Source of the DNA: Bacteroidota bacterium
GTDB taxonomy: Bacteria > Bacteroidota > Kryptoniia > Kryptoniales > JAKASW01
Direction of reading: 5' to 3'
DNA length: 16,964 nt
Assembly: GCA_021796055.1 (NCBI GenBank)
Contig: JAJYOS010000030.1
Span: 1 to 16,964 of the forward strand
Below the pieces are notes generated by a model. The model made no database searches and was not told where the DNA came from. It worked only from the letters and a program-made list of their open reading frames with translations. The position numbers were made by a program, and so were the translations under genes. Positions 1-8,301 of this stretch are shown piece after piece (position 1 is the first letter of the stretch; the number at the start of each line of letters is the position of its first letter).

Positions 1-168
1 CTGGTTGACAGTCAGACCTAGTTCCTCGGTCATATAGTTTATAAACTTCGTCTTGCCGAAATGTGATTCGCCGGATCGGAAGGCGACTCTGTCAACCTCG
101 GCCCCGGCAATGCCTCCGACAATCAATGAAAGGACGATCGCTGCCAAGAGGGTTCGTTTCGTTATCAC
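1..168 (-). CDS. Membrane-anchored periplasmic protein, LTxxQ/heavy-metal-sensor-like (partial, 3' end outside window)
   Basis: Only the first 56 codons are present; the gene runs off the left edge. It starts with GTG at 168, two bases after the anti-sigma stop codon, and has a GAGGA ribosome binding site inside the end of that gene. Residues 4-22 (RTLLAAIVLSLIVGGIAGA) form one hydrophobic signal anchor. A polar stretch follows that contains MTEELGLTVNQ, which resembles the LTxxQ element of Spy/CpxP and periplasmic heavy-metal-sensor proteins. Small proteins of this kind often follow an ECF sigma and zinc-finger anti-sigma pair and act as the periplasmic sensor or chaperone. The reading as real coding sequence is good. 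The family assignment rests on one short motif and the gene context, so it is tentative. Confidence 0.5.
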   Translation of the reverse strand, partial: MITKRTLLAAIVLSLIVGGIAGAEVDRVAFRSGESHFGKTKFINYMTEELGLTVNQ

Positions 169-169
169 T

Positions 170-616
170 TTATTTGTTCCTCAATACAAGTTCGAGTACC
201 TGGTCGTTCGAAAGGCTTGTTTGTTCCATGGAGCTTCTCTCGATCGTGTCGAGTTTTCCAACCATGTCCACCGAGCTAACCTTCGGGCGGTTGAAAAGTT
301 GAATCGCAATGAGGACGATGGCGACCAGCGTCGCCAGGCTGATTATGATGTCTTCCAGCGCGATTCGTATCTCCCTGGCCGCCTCCGGCTTCCGTGTCTT
401 TCTAAGTTCTGTGACAACGGAATAATTGAACCTTTCGTCCAGCGAAACGGCAAAAGATTCTTCCAGCGCAGCGCGCACGCTCTTGATTCTCCCGATCTCG
501 TCCGTGCAAAGACCGCACGAGCCGAGGTGTGACTCGAACCCCTGAAGTTCATCGGGGTTCATCTCGCCGTGGACATAATCGTCGACGTAAGCAAAGTACC
601 GGCAACTATTTTCCAT
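170..616 (-). CDS. Zinc-finger (zf-HC2) transmembrane anti-sigma factor
   Basis: A 148-residue protein. The N-terminal zinc-binding module has C5 followed by H30-x3-C34-x2-C37, the usual zf-HC2 anti-sigma arrangement. One membrane helix lies near residues 89-108 (DIIISLATLVAIVLIAIQLF), and a short C-terminal tail would be periplasmic. The role expected from the family is to hold the upstream ECF sigma factor inactive at the membrane until a periplasmic signal arrives. I chose the ATG at 616 because a GAGG box sits 7 nt upstream; a TTG two codons earlier has no room for a ribosome site. The gene overlaps the sigma gene by 11 bp, which implies translational coupling and balanced sigma to anti-sigma amounts. 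The signal sensed cannot be read from the sequence. Confidence 0.85.
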   Translation of the reverse strand: MENSCRYFAYVDDYVHGEMNPDELQGFESHLGSCGLCTDEIGRIKSVRAALEESFAVSLDERFNYSVVTELRKTRKPEAAREIRIALEDIIISLATLVAIVLIAIQLFNRPKVSSVDMVGKLDTIERSSMEQTSLSNDQVLELVLRNK

Positions 617-1250
617 AGTCAAGCCTCGCAGTTAGTTTGTCGCGGAGTATTTGTCGCGCCCGGAACACGCGCGTCTTCGCGGTTCCGACGCTGATCTTCA
701 GAAGCTTGGAAATCTCGCTGTAGCTCAAACCATCAATCTCCCTCATCGTCACGGCCACCCGGAGGAGAGGGGGGAGCTGTTCCATTTCTTCTCGCACGAT
801 CTCTATACTCTCTCCGGAGTCATAAATATTGATGGGGTCGCTTGCGCTGCCCGTCTCAATCTGCTCCTGGACATCGTAGTCATCGTTCCTGCTGAAGACT
901 TCGGTGAAATTGAATATTCGTTTTATCTGCTTTCGTCTGATCTCGTCCCGGCATAGATTAACCGTAATTCTTATCAGGTACGTATAGAATGACGAGTCTC
1001 TTCTGTATCGCCTGATGGAGTTGAACGCTCTGATGAAAGCTTCGTGCGAAATTTCCTCGACGTAATCTCTTCCGAGTATGGAATAAACCGTCGCAGCGAC
1101 CTTTCCTTTGTAGAGATCGATAATCTCGGAGAAAGCGGCCTCATCGCCCTCGAGAGCGCGATCAATGAGCTCTTTCTCTTTGATTCTCTTGTCATTCGAC
1201 TTCGGAGAAATAGACGAGCCAGAGGTGCTGCGGTTCAGTTTATTGACCAT
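606..1250 (-). CDS. ECF-family RNA polymerase sigma factor
   Basis: A 214-residue sigma factor of ECF size. Region 2 spans about residues 30-105 and includes the core-binding and -10-melting stretch YVEEISHEAFIRAFNSIRRY. A variable linker follows at about 108-150. Region 4 spans about 155-207 and carries the helix-turn-helix GLSYSEISKLLKISVGTAKT followed by RVFRAR, which would contact the -35 element. The ATG at 1250 gives the normal ECF length; the open frame continues upstream to 1445 but there it only mirrors the ABC ATPase gene. No strong ribosome site precedes this ATG. The gene is first in an operon with its anti-sigma factor and a periplasmic protein, and it is divergent from the ABC operon, so that operon is a possible target. 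Its regulon is not visible. Confidence 0.9.
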   Translation of the reverse strand: MVNKLNRSTSGSSISPKSNDKRIKEKELIDRALEGDEAAFSEIIDLYKGKVAATVYSILGRDYVEEISHEAFIRAFNSIRRYRRDSSFYTYLIRITVNLCRDEIRRKQIKRIFNFTEVFSRNDDYDVQEQIETGSASDPINIYDSGESIEIVREEMEQLPPLLRVAVTMREIDGLSYSEISKLLKISVGTAKTRVFRARQILRDKLTARLDYGK

Positions 1251-1260
1251 AATTTCTGTG

Positions 1261-1289
1261 TTGACAATTTTGTTGAATGCCAATAAATT
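1261..1289 (+). promoter_or_regulatory. Candidate promoter for the Gld-like ABC operon
   Basis: TTGACA at 1261-1266 is followed after 17 bp by TAAATT at 1284-1289. It lies in the 49-bp gap between the divergent sigma and ABC genes. Transcription would start around 1296, only a few bases before the ATG at 1300, so the message would be almost leaderless. The perfect -35 and ideal spacing support it; the -10 matches at only four of six positions and the short leader counts against it. Confidence 0.35.
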
Positions 1290-1299
1290 TCCAAACGTT

Positions 1300-2253
1300 A
1301 TGGGTCTTGAGATTAGAGGAGTTACCAAGCTGTTCGGTTCGAAAACAGCTGTCGATAATATATCGTTCCAGATAAACGAACCAAGCGTCGTAGGTTTTCT
1401 TGGTCCCAATGGGGCAGGGAAGACGACAACGATGAGAATGATCACAGGTTACCTCACCGCGACCGACGGAGAGATAACCGTCAATGGCCAGCCCGTTGAT
1501 CCGACGAACGTGAGCCTGAAATCCAAGATTGGCTACCTACCCGAGAGCAACCCGCTCTACACGGAGATGGAAGTCCATGAGTACCTCAAGTTCTCCGCTC
1601 AATTGTCAGGGCTCAATGCCGACGCGACAAAGAACCGGCTGGATTTCGTCGCGGATAGGTGCGGCCTGAGGGAAGTCCTGTACGATCCCATCTACAGGCT
1701 CTCGAAAGGCTACAAGCAGCGCGTCGGGCTCGCACAGGCGATGATACACGACCCGGAGATCCTGATCCTTGACGAGCCCACTTCGGGGCTCGATCCCAAT
1801 CAGGTGATCGGGATACGTGAGCTGATATCCGAGTTGGCCAAAGAAAAATTCGTCGTGCTTTCCACCCACATACTTTCCGAAGTGCAGGCGCTTTGCAATC
1901 GCGTACTAATCATCAACAGGGGGAAGCTCGTGCTCGATGCGACCGCGGAGGAGCTGCTGCACAGAAGTACAGGCTCACTCTCGATCGTGGTGAAGACCGA
2001 GCTTCCGGCCGAGAAGGTCGCGGAAATTTTTCAGAAGGCGCTTGAGCCAAACCGCTGCTCCTCGAAGAAAAACGGGGGAGCGGTGAGCATCCAGCTGTCG
2101 CTGAAAGACAGCGATGATGTACGCGAGAAGGCGTTCGACCTCTGCGTCGCGAACCATTTCAAAATGCTTGGGCTGAGCAGTTCGGGAACCGACCTTGAGA
2201 ACATATTCAGAGAATTAACGCTAGGTTCAGATGAAACAGGACAGCAACAATAG
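1300..2253 (+). CDS. gldA: ABC transporter ATP-binding protein, GldA-like
   Basis: A 317-residue ATPase with all nucleotide-binding motifs: Walker A GPNGAGKT (35-42), a Q-loop region reading GYLPESNPLY, signature LSKGYKQRVGLAQ, Walker B ILILDEPTSGLDPNQ and an H-loop in LSTHIL. The GYLPE and LSKGY variants are typical of the GldA type of ABC-2 ATPase known from Bacteroidota gliding loci. The roughly 90 residues after the ATPase core are a regulatory tail. The ATG at 1300 aligns with the usual N-terminus (LEIRGVTKLFG); the upstream open frame to 1165 is antisense to the sigma gene. Its end overlaps the permease gene by 23 bp. It would power the membrane complex encoded downstream. The symbol marks resemblance; gliding is not shown, since these systems also occur in non-gliding bacteria. 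Confidence 0.85.
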   Translation: MGLEIRGVTKLFGSKTAVDNISFQINEPSVVGFLGPNGAGKTTTMRMITGYLTATDGEITVNGQPVDPTNVSLKSKIGYLPESNPLYTEMEVHEYLKFSAQLSGLNADATKNRLDFVADRCGLREVLYDPIYRLSKGYKQRVGLAQAMIHDPEILILDEPTSGLDPNQVIGIRELISELAKEKFVVLSTHILSEVQALCNRVLIINRGKLVLDATAEELLHRSTGSLSIVVKTELPAEKVAEIFQKALEPNRCSSKKNGGAVSIQLSLKDSDDVREKAFDLCVANHFKMLGLSSSGTDLENIFRELTLGSDETGQQQ

Positions 2254-2953
2254 TTTGAAAGTTCTCCTGAAGAAGGAGATGCTCATAGCCTTAAAGACCC
2301 CCTCCGCTTATGTGGTGATCATAGTTTTCCTATTGATTTCGGGTTACATGTTCGCCGACGGACTTTTCCTATCCAACGTCGCCACCCTTCGCCCGTTCTT
2401 CACCCTAACCGGGATCTTGTTCCTCTTCTTCATTCCCGCGCTTACCATGCGGTCTTTCTCGGAAGAATTCAGGAACGGCACGCTCGAGGTCCTCGTGACG
2501 CACCCGGTGAGTCGCACAAGACTCATCGCGGCGAAGCTTCTCTCAAGCTACCTGATAGTCGTAGCGTCACTCGTGCCGACAATTTTCTATGTCATAGTAG
2601 TCGCGAGCCTCGGCAACATCGATCCCGGCACCGCATTCGCCGGTTATCTCGGGCTCCTGTTTCTCGCGGCCGGGTATGTCGCGGCCGGGGTCTTCGCCTC
2701 AAGCCTCACACAGAATCAGGTAGTAGCTTTCATAATCGGATTGTTCGTGCTTTTTATATTCTTTATCCTCGACAAGGTAACCGCGCTCACCACCGGCTCG
2801 GTCGCGTACATCCTTCAATATGCAAGCTCTGATTTTCATCTGGCAAGCTTCTACAAGGGCGCGATAGATCTTCGTGACGTCGTGTACTTCGTAGGCGTGA
2901 CCGCATTCTTCTCCAGCATGACATCCAAGTGGTTGGAGCTCAGATTCAAATGA
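2231..2953 (+). CDS. gldF: ABC-2 type permease, GldF-like
   Basis: A 240-residue inner-membrane permease with about six hydrophobic segments. The first is at about residues 27-45. The conserved ABC-2 block PALTMRSFSEEFRNGTLEVL follows the second segment; it normally forms the coupling region that contacts the ATPase. Length and motif match the GldF/NosY-like permease group. The start at 2231 has a TAGG box 6 nt upstream and lies inside the end of the ATPase gene. Its stop overlaps the next ATG in an ATGA arrangement, so ATPase, permease and auxiliary protein are probably made in fixed ratio. The transported substrate is unknown. It could also be called a general ABC-2 permease without the Gld name. 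Confidence 0.82.
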   Translation: MKQDSNNSLKVLLKKEMLIALKTPSAYVVIIVFLLISGYMFADGLFLSNVATLRPFFTLTGILFLFFIPALTMRSFSEEFRNGTLEVLVTHPVSRTRLIAAKLLSSYLIVVASLVPTIFYVIVVASLGNIDPGTAFAGYLGLLFLAAGYVAAGVFASSLTQNQVVAFIIGLFVLFIFFILDKVTALTTGSVAYILQYASSDFHLASFYKGAIDLRDVVYFVGVTAFFSSMTSKWLELRFK

Positions 2954-4536
2954 AAAAATCGACTCGCGACACAATAATCCAGGCAGTGCTCTATCTGGTA
3001 GTAATCGTTCTCGTCAACGTGGTCGTAAGCGGATGGTTTTACAGGCTTGACCTGACACGTAACCACATAAACACCCTTTCGCCTGCCACGGAGAAGCTTC
3101 TCAGAAGTCTCAAGGACAGGATGATCGTCCGGGTTTATTTCAATTCAGATCTTCCTTCTCCGTACAACGCGAATCGCCTGGCTCTCGTGGACATGATGCA
3201 GGAATTCAGGAGCCTCTCCGACGGGAAGTTCGACTACGACATTATAAATCCGAAGACCGACAAGGAAGTGGAACAGGCAACATCTGATGGCGTCCCGCAG
3301 GTACAGGTCCAGGTCGTCAACAACGATAAGCTGGAAGTGAAGCGCGCGATGATGGGACTCGTCATGGAGTACCAGGCGCGAAAGCAGGTACTTCCCGTTA
3401 TTGAGAACATGTCCAACCTCGAATACGAAATGGCGTCGCGCATCGAACGTTTGATAAATCCTCAGAAGAAGATCATAGGGATTGCGCAGGGAAACGGAGA
3501 ACCGTCTTTCCAAAATATTCAGCAGGCGGAGCAGGCTCTTTCTAACAGGTACGACGTCATTCCAGTAGACTTCTCGAAACCCGTGCCGGATTCGTTGGCC
3601 GCTCTTATCGTCATCCAGCCGACCACTGCGTTTGCCGATTCACAACTCTACTACCTGGATCAATACATGATGAACAGGGGAAGGGTAGCGTTTCTCACTA
3701 GCATGGTTAATGCTTCGATGCAGAGTGAATACGCGACAAATCTTTCGCTGAACCTTTCGCCGCTTTTCCGATCTTACGGCTTCGGAATCAAAAAGAATCT
3801 CGTAAGAGACGCCGTCTGCGCCTCGGTTTCCATGATCCAGCGAGAAGCCGGGATGACGATTCAAACTGCTGTCCCAAATCCATACATACCCATCGTTAGC
3901 CATCTTGACAAGAGTTTTGTCCTCACCCAGGATCTACATCAGATCATCATGCCTTTCTCAAGTGAGATCGACACAACCTACGCGGATAGTCTGCACATTA
4001 AGGTTTTGCCGTTTGCCATGTCCAGCAATCGGAGCGGCACGCAGGAAAACATATACGATCTTAATCCGACTGCAAATTTCACGAGGGCGATGTTCGAAAA
4101 ACACGACCTGCTGCTCGGCGCTGCCTTCACGGGCAGGATACGCTCGGCGATACCGGATACCGATCGCTACGCTAAGGCGAATCCAGGAAGGAAGACAGTC
4201 GGGAGTGAGAGAGTCATCGTCATGGGAAGCGGCGATTTCATCGAGGATGCGTTCCTCGGAAATCCGGAAAACCTTTCGATATTTCTTAACACCGTCGACT
4301 ACCTGACCGACAATGTTGGTTTAATTTCCATTCGCTCCAAGAATTTCCTCCCTCCGCCGCTTCGACCGGTCTCAGATACGACGAAGTCCGTGACTAAAGA
4401 TCTTATAGTGGCCTTTCCACCGTTGCTTGTTCTTGTTATCGGGCTTCTGTATTGGAGAAAGACCGTCATACGACGAAGGAACTACAAGGAAGCCTTCGCG
4501 CAGAAAGATGGGGATGTAAATGAGCAAGACGACTAA
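2950..4536 (+). CDS. gldG: GldG-like ABC transporter auxiliary (membrane-anchored) protein
   Basis: A 528-residue protein with a membrane helix at about 9-30, a long extracytoplasmic region, and a second helix at about 485-502 followed by a basic, then acidic cytoplasmic tail. This two-helix layout with a large periplasmic domain is that of GldG and ABC_transp_aux proteins, which associate with GldA/GldF-like transporters. The motif FYRLDLTRNHINTLSPATEKLL, here split by my reading at residues 30-51, is the typical family opening. I use the ATG at 2950, which overlaps the permease stop (ATGA) and has a GGAG box upstream; a GTG at 2929 is in frame but less likely. Its 3' end overlaps the DUF4340 gene by 17 bp. 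Function beyond belonging to the transporter is not established here. Confidence 0.8.
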   Translation: MKKSTRDTIIQAVLYLVVIVLVNVVVSGWFYRLDLTRNHINTLSPATEKLLRSLKDRMIVRVYFNSDLPSPYNANRLALVDMMQEFRSLSDGKFDYDIINPKTDKEVEQATSDGVPQVQVQVVNNDKLEVKRAMMGLVMEYQARKQVLPVIENMSNLEYEMASRIERLINPQKKIIGIAQGNGEPSFQNIQQAEQALSNRYDVIPVDFSKPVPDSLAALIVIQPTTAFADSQLYYLDQYMMNRGRVAFLTSMVNASMQSEYATNLSLNLSPLFRSYGFGIKKNLVRDAVCASVSMIQREAGMTIQTAVPNPYIPIVSHLDKSFVLTQDLHQIIMPFSSEIDTTYADSLHIKVLPFAMSSNRSGTQENIYDLNPTANFTRAMFEKHDLLLGAAFTGRIRSAIPDTDRYAKANPGRKTVGSERVIVMGSGDFIEDAFLGNPENLSIFLNTVDYLTDNVGLISIRSKNFLPPPLRPVSDTTKSVTKDLIVAFPPLLVLVIGLLYWRKTVIRRRNYKEAFAQKDGDVNEQDD

Positions 4537-5443
4537 GATACTTATTGCGGTCGTGGTTGTGTTTGCCGCAATCTACGCCATCCAACGTTTTACATCCCAG
4601 AACTCGACGACTGAAAAATCGCGGCCGTTTGCAGGAATGGATACCGCGAAGGTAAATCTTGTCAGTATAGATTATTCAAAGGATATAACAATTGAGAGAA
4701 CGAACGGCGGTTGGAACCTCACATCGCCGGTGAACTCTCCGGCTTCACCAGGGCAGATGAGCATGCTCCTCACCCAATTGGCGTCAAACCCACACGCGAC
4801 CGTAGTCGCGGATAATCTCTCCGATAGCTCAGCCTACGGTCTTGGTAGCGATGCGCCGTTCGCCAGCTTCAAGACTTCCGACGGAAAAACCGTCTCGATG
4901 CGAATCGGAGACGTTACACCGGATTTCGATGGATGCTATATTCAACTCCAAGGGAAATCAAAAGTCTACCAATTGTCGACAAACCTGCGAAGCCTCGTTG
5001 GACAACCCCTGACCGAATGGCGCGACAAACAGATGTTTAATTTTTCCTTGTCGAGCATAGAGGATGTTGATTTTTCACTTGGCGACACGCTATTCCATTT
5101 CTTTCACCGCGATACGACATGGAGAGTGAACGACATTGCGGTTCCGCAATCTGAGGCGCAGGGAATTGTTGAGGGACTGATCGGGTCTAGGGCGCTTGGT
5201 TTCATTGACAGCACAATCGAGCCTGCCAAGGTGATTATCGATTACGGAGTCACCCTAAATAACCGAGAACATATAACGGGGCAGATATTTAAGTCGGCCG
5301 AGTCCGAAGCAACCGTTGGGCAGCTTTGCCTTTCGAACTCGGCCAACCATCAGACTTACGCAATCAGCTCTACGCTTCCACAGACACTTTTGCAGCAGTT
5401 GCGCGAGCTGCAAATAGACTACCTGACCAAAGTTAAATCGTAG
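4520..5443 (+). CDS. DUF4340 domain protein, Gld-like operon partner
   Basis: A 307-residue protein with one N-terminal membrane anchor (residues about 6-22, KILIAVVVVFAAIYAIQRF) and an extracytoplasmic body. The stretch around ITIERTNGGWNLTSPVNSPA and the later PLTEWRDKQMFNF fit DUF4340 proteins, which are commonly encoded directly after GldG-like genes. It starts inside the end of the GldG-like gene (17-bp overlap) and ends the four-gene plus-strand operon. The protein is probably a periplasmic accessory subunit of the transporter; no enzymatic motif is visible. Its last 25 bp overlap the 3' end of the convergent secreted-protein gene, leaving no room for a terminator between them. Confidence 0.78.
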   Translation: MSKTTKILIAVVVVFAAIYAIQRFTSQNSTTEKSRPFAGMDTAKVNLVSIDYSKDITIERTNGGWNLTSPVNSPASPGQMSMLLTQLASNPHATVVADNLSDSSAYGLGSDAPFASFKTSDGKTVSMRIGDVTPDFDGCYIQLQGKSKVYQLSTNLRSLVGQPLTEWRDKQMFNFSLSSIEDVDFSLGDTLFHFFHRDTTWRVNDIAVPQSEAQGIVEGLIGSRALGFIDSTIEPAKVIIDYGVTLNNREHITGQIFKSAESEATVGQLCLSNSANHQTYAISSTLPQTLLQQLRELQIDYLTKVKS

Positions 5444-6240
5444 TCTGTTTTCTGGCTCATCGGGATAGACACCGGTTGCTGGCCCGAAGAAGCCATTGTC
5501 AAATTTTGATCTGAATTTCCCGTAAGGCGAACGACCCTTCCATGTGTGTAATCAAATAGAGCGGTCCCTGAAATAGTTCCGGTGCCGTTGATCGCGAAAT
5601 TAATCCCCTGGTATGTCGTGCCGCCTTTCAAGCCGACTTTCCCCGTGAACGTTATCCTGACACACGGTATTCCTTCGACCATCTCTTTGTCGACAAGCTT
5701 ATAGTTGGAATTGGTCGTTACAACTATGCTCCCTTCGCCTCCTCCGGTTTCCACAGTATCGACTTTATTCTGGGCCCAAGTAGAGCCGGTATTTACTTCT
5801 TTGTCGGGAAGTCTGAAAAAGAAGTTGCCGAAATCTTTGGTCTCGCCGGCTTGCGTCTTCGCGAATGTCGAGTCGAGCCAGCGTGAGGATACCACATTCC
5901 CGTCCGGATGCACGCGGGTTTCCTTGATCTTCCCGACTGTGGGGGAGGATGTCCTTGTAGTATCGCCGTTGGGCATCAGAGCTACGTTATTACTTGTATC
6001 CACCGTTATATCATAGAGAATATCGGATCCGTCCTTCTTGCTTGTCATGGTGATACTCTGATCAGACTTAACAGAGACCTTTGCCTGCTGTCCCATCATG
6101 GATTCGATGGTCACCAGAGAAGTATGGGCTTTGTAGCGAACCGGCGTGGAACCGGAAGCCTTGTACTCGAGCTTGTATTGAGCAAACGCGCCGGTATTCA
6201 TTACCAGGACCGTGACAATAAGTGCCGCTAATGATTTCAA
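5419..6240 (-). CDS. Secreted protein of unknown function, DUF6263-like
   Basis: A 273-residue exported protein. Residues 1-20 form a signal peptide with a probable cut after GAFA, before QYKLEY. The rest is rich in beta-strand patterns and small polar residues, with a GNVVSSRWLD segment and a TFTGKVGLKGGTTYQG segment, and no cysteine clusters or catalytic signature that I recognise. The overall look resembles DUF6263-type lipid- or envelope-associated proteins, but I hold that loosely. The start is TTG at 6240: GGAGG lies 4 nt upstream, and the nearby ATG is out of frame and stops after four codons. It follows the iron-sulfur oxidoreductase gene by 21 bp, so the two may be co-transcribed, although no functional link is evident. 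Confidence 0.6.
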   Translation of the reverse strand: MKSLAALIVTVLVMNTGAFAQYKLEYKASGSTPVRYKAHTSLVTIESMMGQQAKVSVKSDQSITMTSKKDGSDILYDITVDTSNNVALMPNGDTTRTSSPTVGKIKETRVHPDGNVVSSRWLDSTFAKTQAGETKDFGNFFFRLPDKEVNTGSTWAQNKVDTVETGGGEGSIVVTTNSNYKLVDKEMVEGIPCVRITFTGKVGLKGGTTYQGINFAINGTGTISGTALFDYTHGRVVRLTGNSDQNLTMASSGQQPVSIPMSQKTDYDLTLVR

Positions 6241-6261
6241 TTTACCTCCATTGTTTTTCGT

Positions 6262-8280
6262 TTAGTTAATTGTAGCTCCAAGTTCAGCCCCGTTCAGTGC
6301 TTCCAGAATGAGCTCCGCTACATCCTTCACCTCGACCGATTTAGCTTCCTTTGCCTTCACTCCATCCGTAAGCATTGTCATACAGAATGGGCAAGCCGAC
6401 GCGATTACGTCCGGGTTCGTTGCAAGCGCCTCTTCGGTCCTTTCAATATTTATTCTCTTGCCCGTTTTTTCTTCCATCCACATCCTGGCACCACCGGCTC
6501 CACAGCACAAGCCCTTGCTCTTGGATCGCTTCATCTCGACAAGCTCTGTGCCGGCCAACTTTCCGATTACTTTTCTCGGTTCATCGAATATGCCGTTGTA
6601 TCTGCCGATGTAACACGAATCGTGATATGTGATCCGTGTCTTCTGCGACGACGTCAGCTTCAGCCTTCCGGATTCAATGAGCTCATGAATGAATTGGGTG
6701 TGGTGAACGACCTCGTAGGTTCCTCCGAAATCGGGGTACTCGTTCTTAAGTGTATTGAAGCAATGCGGACAAGTCGCAACAATTTTCTTCACTTTGTGTT
6801 TATTAAGCGTCTCAACGTTTTCCTTGATAAGCGTCTGAGCAAGATATTCATTACCGCTTCTCCGTGCCGGGTCTCCGCTGCATTTTTCCTCATTTCCCAA
6901 TATCGCGAATTTCACCTTGGCCAGTTTCATCAATTGGGCGAAAGCTCGCGCGACCTTCTGGTATCTCATATCAAAGCTCCCCGCGCATCCAACCCAATAT
7001 AGCACATCGAAATCGTCATTCACATTCGCGGCGATTGGCACATCGAAACCTTCCGCCCACTTCGCTCTGTCTCTCCAGTTGAACGCCCACACGGTGTAAT
7101 TGTTTTCCAAATTCTTATACGCAGCTGAAAGTTCCGGAGGGAAACGTGATTCGTTCAGGACAAGGTATCTCCTCATATCAACAATAGCATTGACATGCTC
7201 AATCGTTACCGGGCATTCCTCCATGCAAGCCCGACAGGTTGTGCAGGCCCACAGTTCATCTTCGCTCAAGTAACCGTCGACCAACATCTTGCCGCCCGGA
7301 TCATTTCCTGCCAGCATCGCAGGAGCCTTTTCCATTGTTCGCCGCCGTACATCCGTGACGACCTTCCTGGGCGAAAGAGGTTTCCCCGTGAGATTGGCGG
7401 GACATACCGAATCGCACCTTCCGCATTCGGTGCATGTGTAACCGTCAAGCAGCTGCTTCCACGTCAGGTCCTCAATATCGCCTGCGCCAAATCTCGTAAT
7501 GTTCTCCGCTTCGAGATTCAATGGGACCAACTCACCTTTAGGCCGCAGGCTTGAAGAGTATACATTGAACGTGGATGAGACGATATGCAAGTGCTTTGAG
7601 TAGGGAAGGTAGTTCAGGAAGCCGAGCACGAGCGCCACATGAGACCACCAGAATATCTCGAACAAGAGCGACTTGGTTCCATAGCCGTATCCCATAAAAA
7701 GATTTGAAATCGAAGACGAAATGTATCTCCATCCAGCGTCCAGAGTGTCCCCGCCGCTCGGCGCCGACCTCTCAAGCGCTATATGGCCGGCGTTCTGGAG
7801 GAACATCGAAACCATGATCAGGAGAATCAGCGTCAAAATTAAGTTCGCATCGAACTTCGAGTGTTTGTCGCCTTGAAGGCGTTTTACGCGCTTAATGTTC
7901 CTTCTGTACAACGCAAAGAGAATTGAGAATACTACGAGCAACCCGAATGTATCCTGCACAAAAACGAGAGGACCGTACAGGACCCCCAAGAACGCGAATG
8001 AAAGGTTCGTCCCGAATCCCTGCAGAAAACTTTCAAGGATTGCCGTCAGGAGTACCACAAACCCCCAGAATATGAAGAAATGCATCCATCCGGCTGAAGG
8101 TTCGCGCAGGAGCTTCTTCTGACCGAACACTATGGAAATCACGTTCTTCAATCGAGCGGGAATATTGTCGGTCCTATTTTCGGCCTTACCGACTTTCAGA
8201 TAGTTTACCAATCTCTTTACATTCGCACCGAAGAAGGCAATTGCCCCCAGAAGAATTACAAGAAAGATGGTTGTTCTCAT
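6262..8280 (-). CDS. Membrane-bound HdrD-like Fe-S oxidoreductase, candidate ETF:menaquinone oxidoreductase
   Basis: A 672-residue fusion. Residues 1-235 form a membrane domain of about six helices with histidines placed as heme ligands (H67, H166, H214, with H230/H232 near the end), like NarI-type cytochrome b subunits. Two [4Fe-4S] ferredoxin motifs follow: C283-x2-C286-x2-C289-x3-C293 and C346-x2-C349-x2-C352-x3-C356. The C-terminal part is HdrD/CCG-like, with C432, C467, C504/C507, C556, CCG at C592/C593 and CPFC at C630/C633. This is the architecture reported for EMO, which passes electrons from electron-transfer flavoprotein (for example from acyl-CoA dehydrogenases) to menaquinone. The ATG at 8280 follows an AGG box. 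No etfAB is adjacent, so the electron donor is inferred from family only. Other HdrD-like quinone reductases remain possible. Confidence 0.82.
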   Translation of the reverse strand: MRTTIFLVILLGAIAFFGANVKRLVNYLKVGKAENRTDNIPARLKNVISIVFGQKKLLREPSAGWMHFFIFWGFVVLLTAILESFLQGFGTNLSFAFLGVLYGPLVFVQDTFGLLVVFSILFALYRRNIKRVKRLQGDKHSKFDANLILTLILLIMVSMFLQNAGHIALERSAPSGGDTLDAGWRYISSSISNLFMGYGYGTKSLLFEIFWWSHVALVLGFLNYLPYSKHLHIVSSTFNVYSSSLRPKGELVPLNLEAENITRFGAGDIEDLTWKQLLDGYTCTECGRCDSVCPANLTGKPLSPRKVVTDVRRRTMEKAPAMLAGNDPGGKMLVDGYLSEDELWACTTCRACMEECPVTIEHVNAIVDMRRYLVLNESRFPPELSAAYKNLENNYTVWAFNWRDRAKWAEGFDVPIAANVNDDFDVLYWVGCAGSFDMRYQKVARAFAQLMKLAKVKFAILGNEEKCSGDPARRSGNEYLAQTLIKENVETLNKHKVKKIVATCPHCFNTLKNEYPDFGGTYEVVHHTQFIHELIESGRLKLTSSQKTRITYHDSCYIGRYNGIFDEPRKVIGKLAGTELVEMKRSKSKGLCCGAGGARMWMEEKTGKRINIERTEEALATNPDVIASACPFCMTMLTDGVKAKEAKSVEVKDVAELILEALNGAELGATIN

Positions 8281-8301
8281 TGTCACGACCTGATTTGAAT
8301 G

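Noticed and set aside
53..532. 159-aa plus-strand open frame
   Set aside because: It is antisense to the anti-sigma gene and the left-edge gene, both of which have clear motifs and ribosome sites.
1165..1299. N-terminal extension of the ABC ATPase
   Set aside because: The extension is antisense to the sigma gene, and the family N-terminus aligns with the ATG at 1300.
1251..1445. N-terminal extension of the sigma factor to 1445
   Set aside because: It mirrors the ABC ATPase start region, is not sigma-like, and would exceed the usual ECF length.
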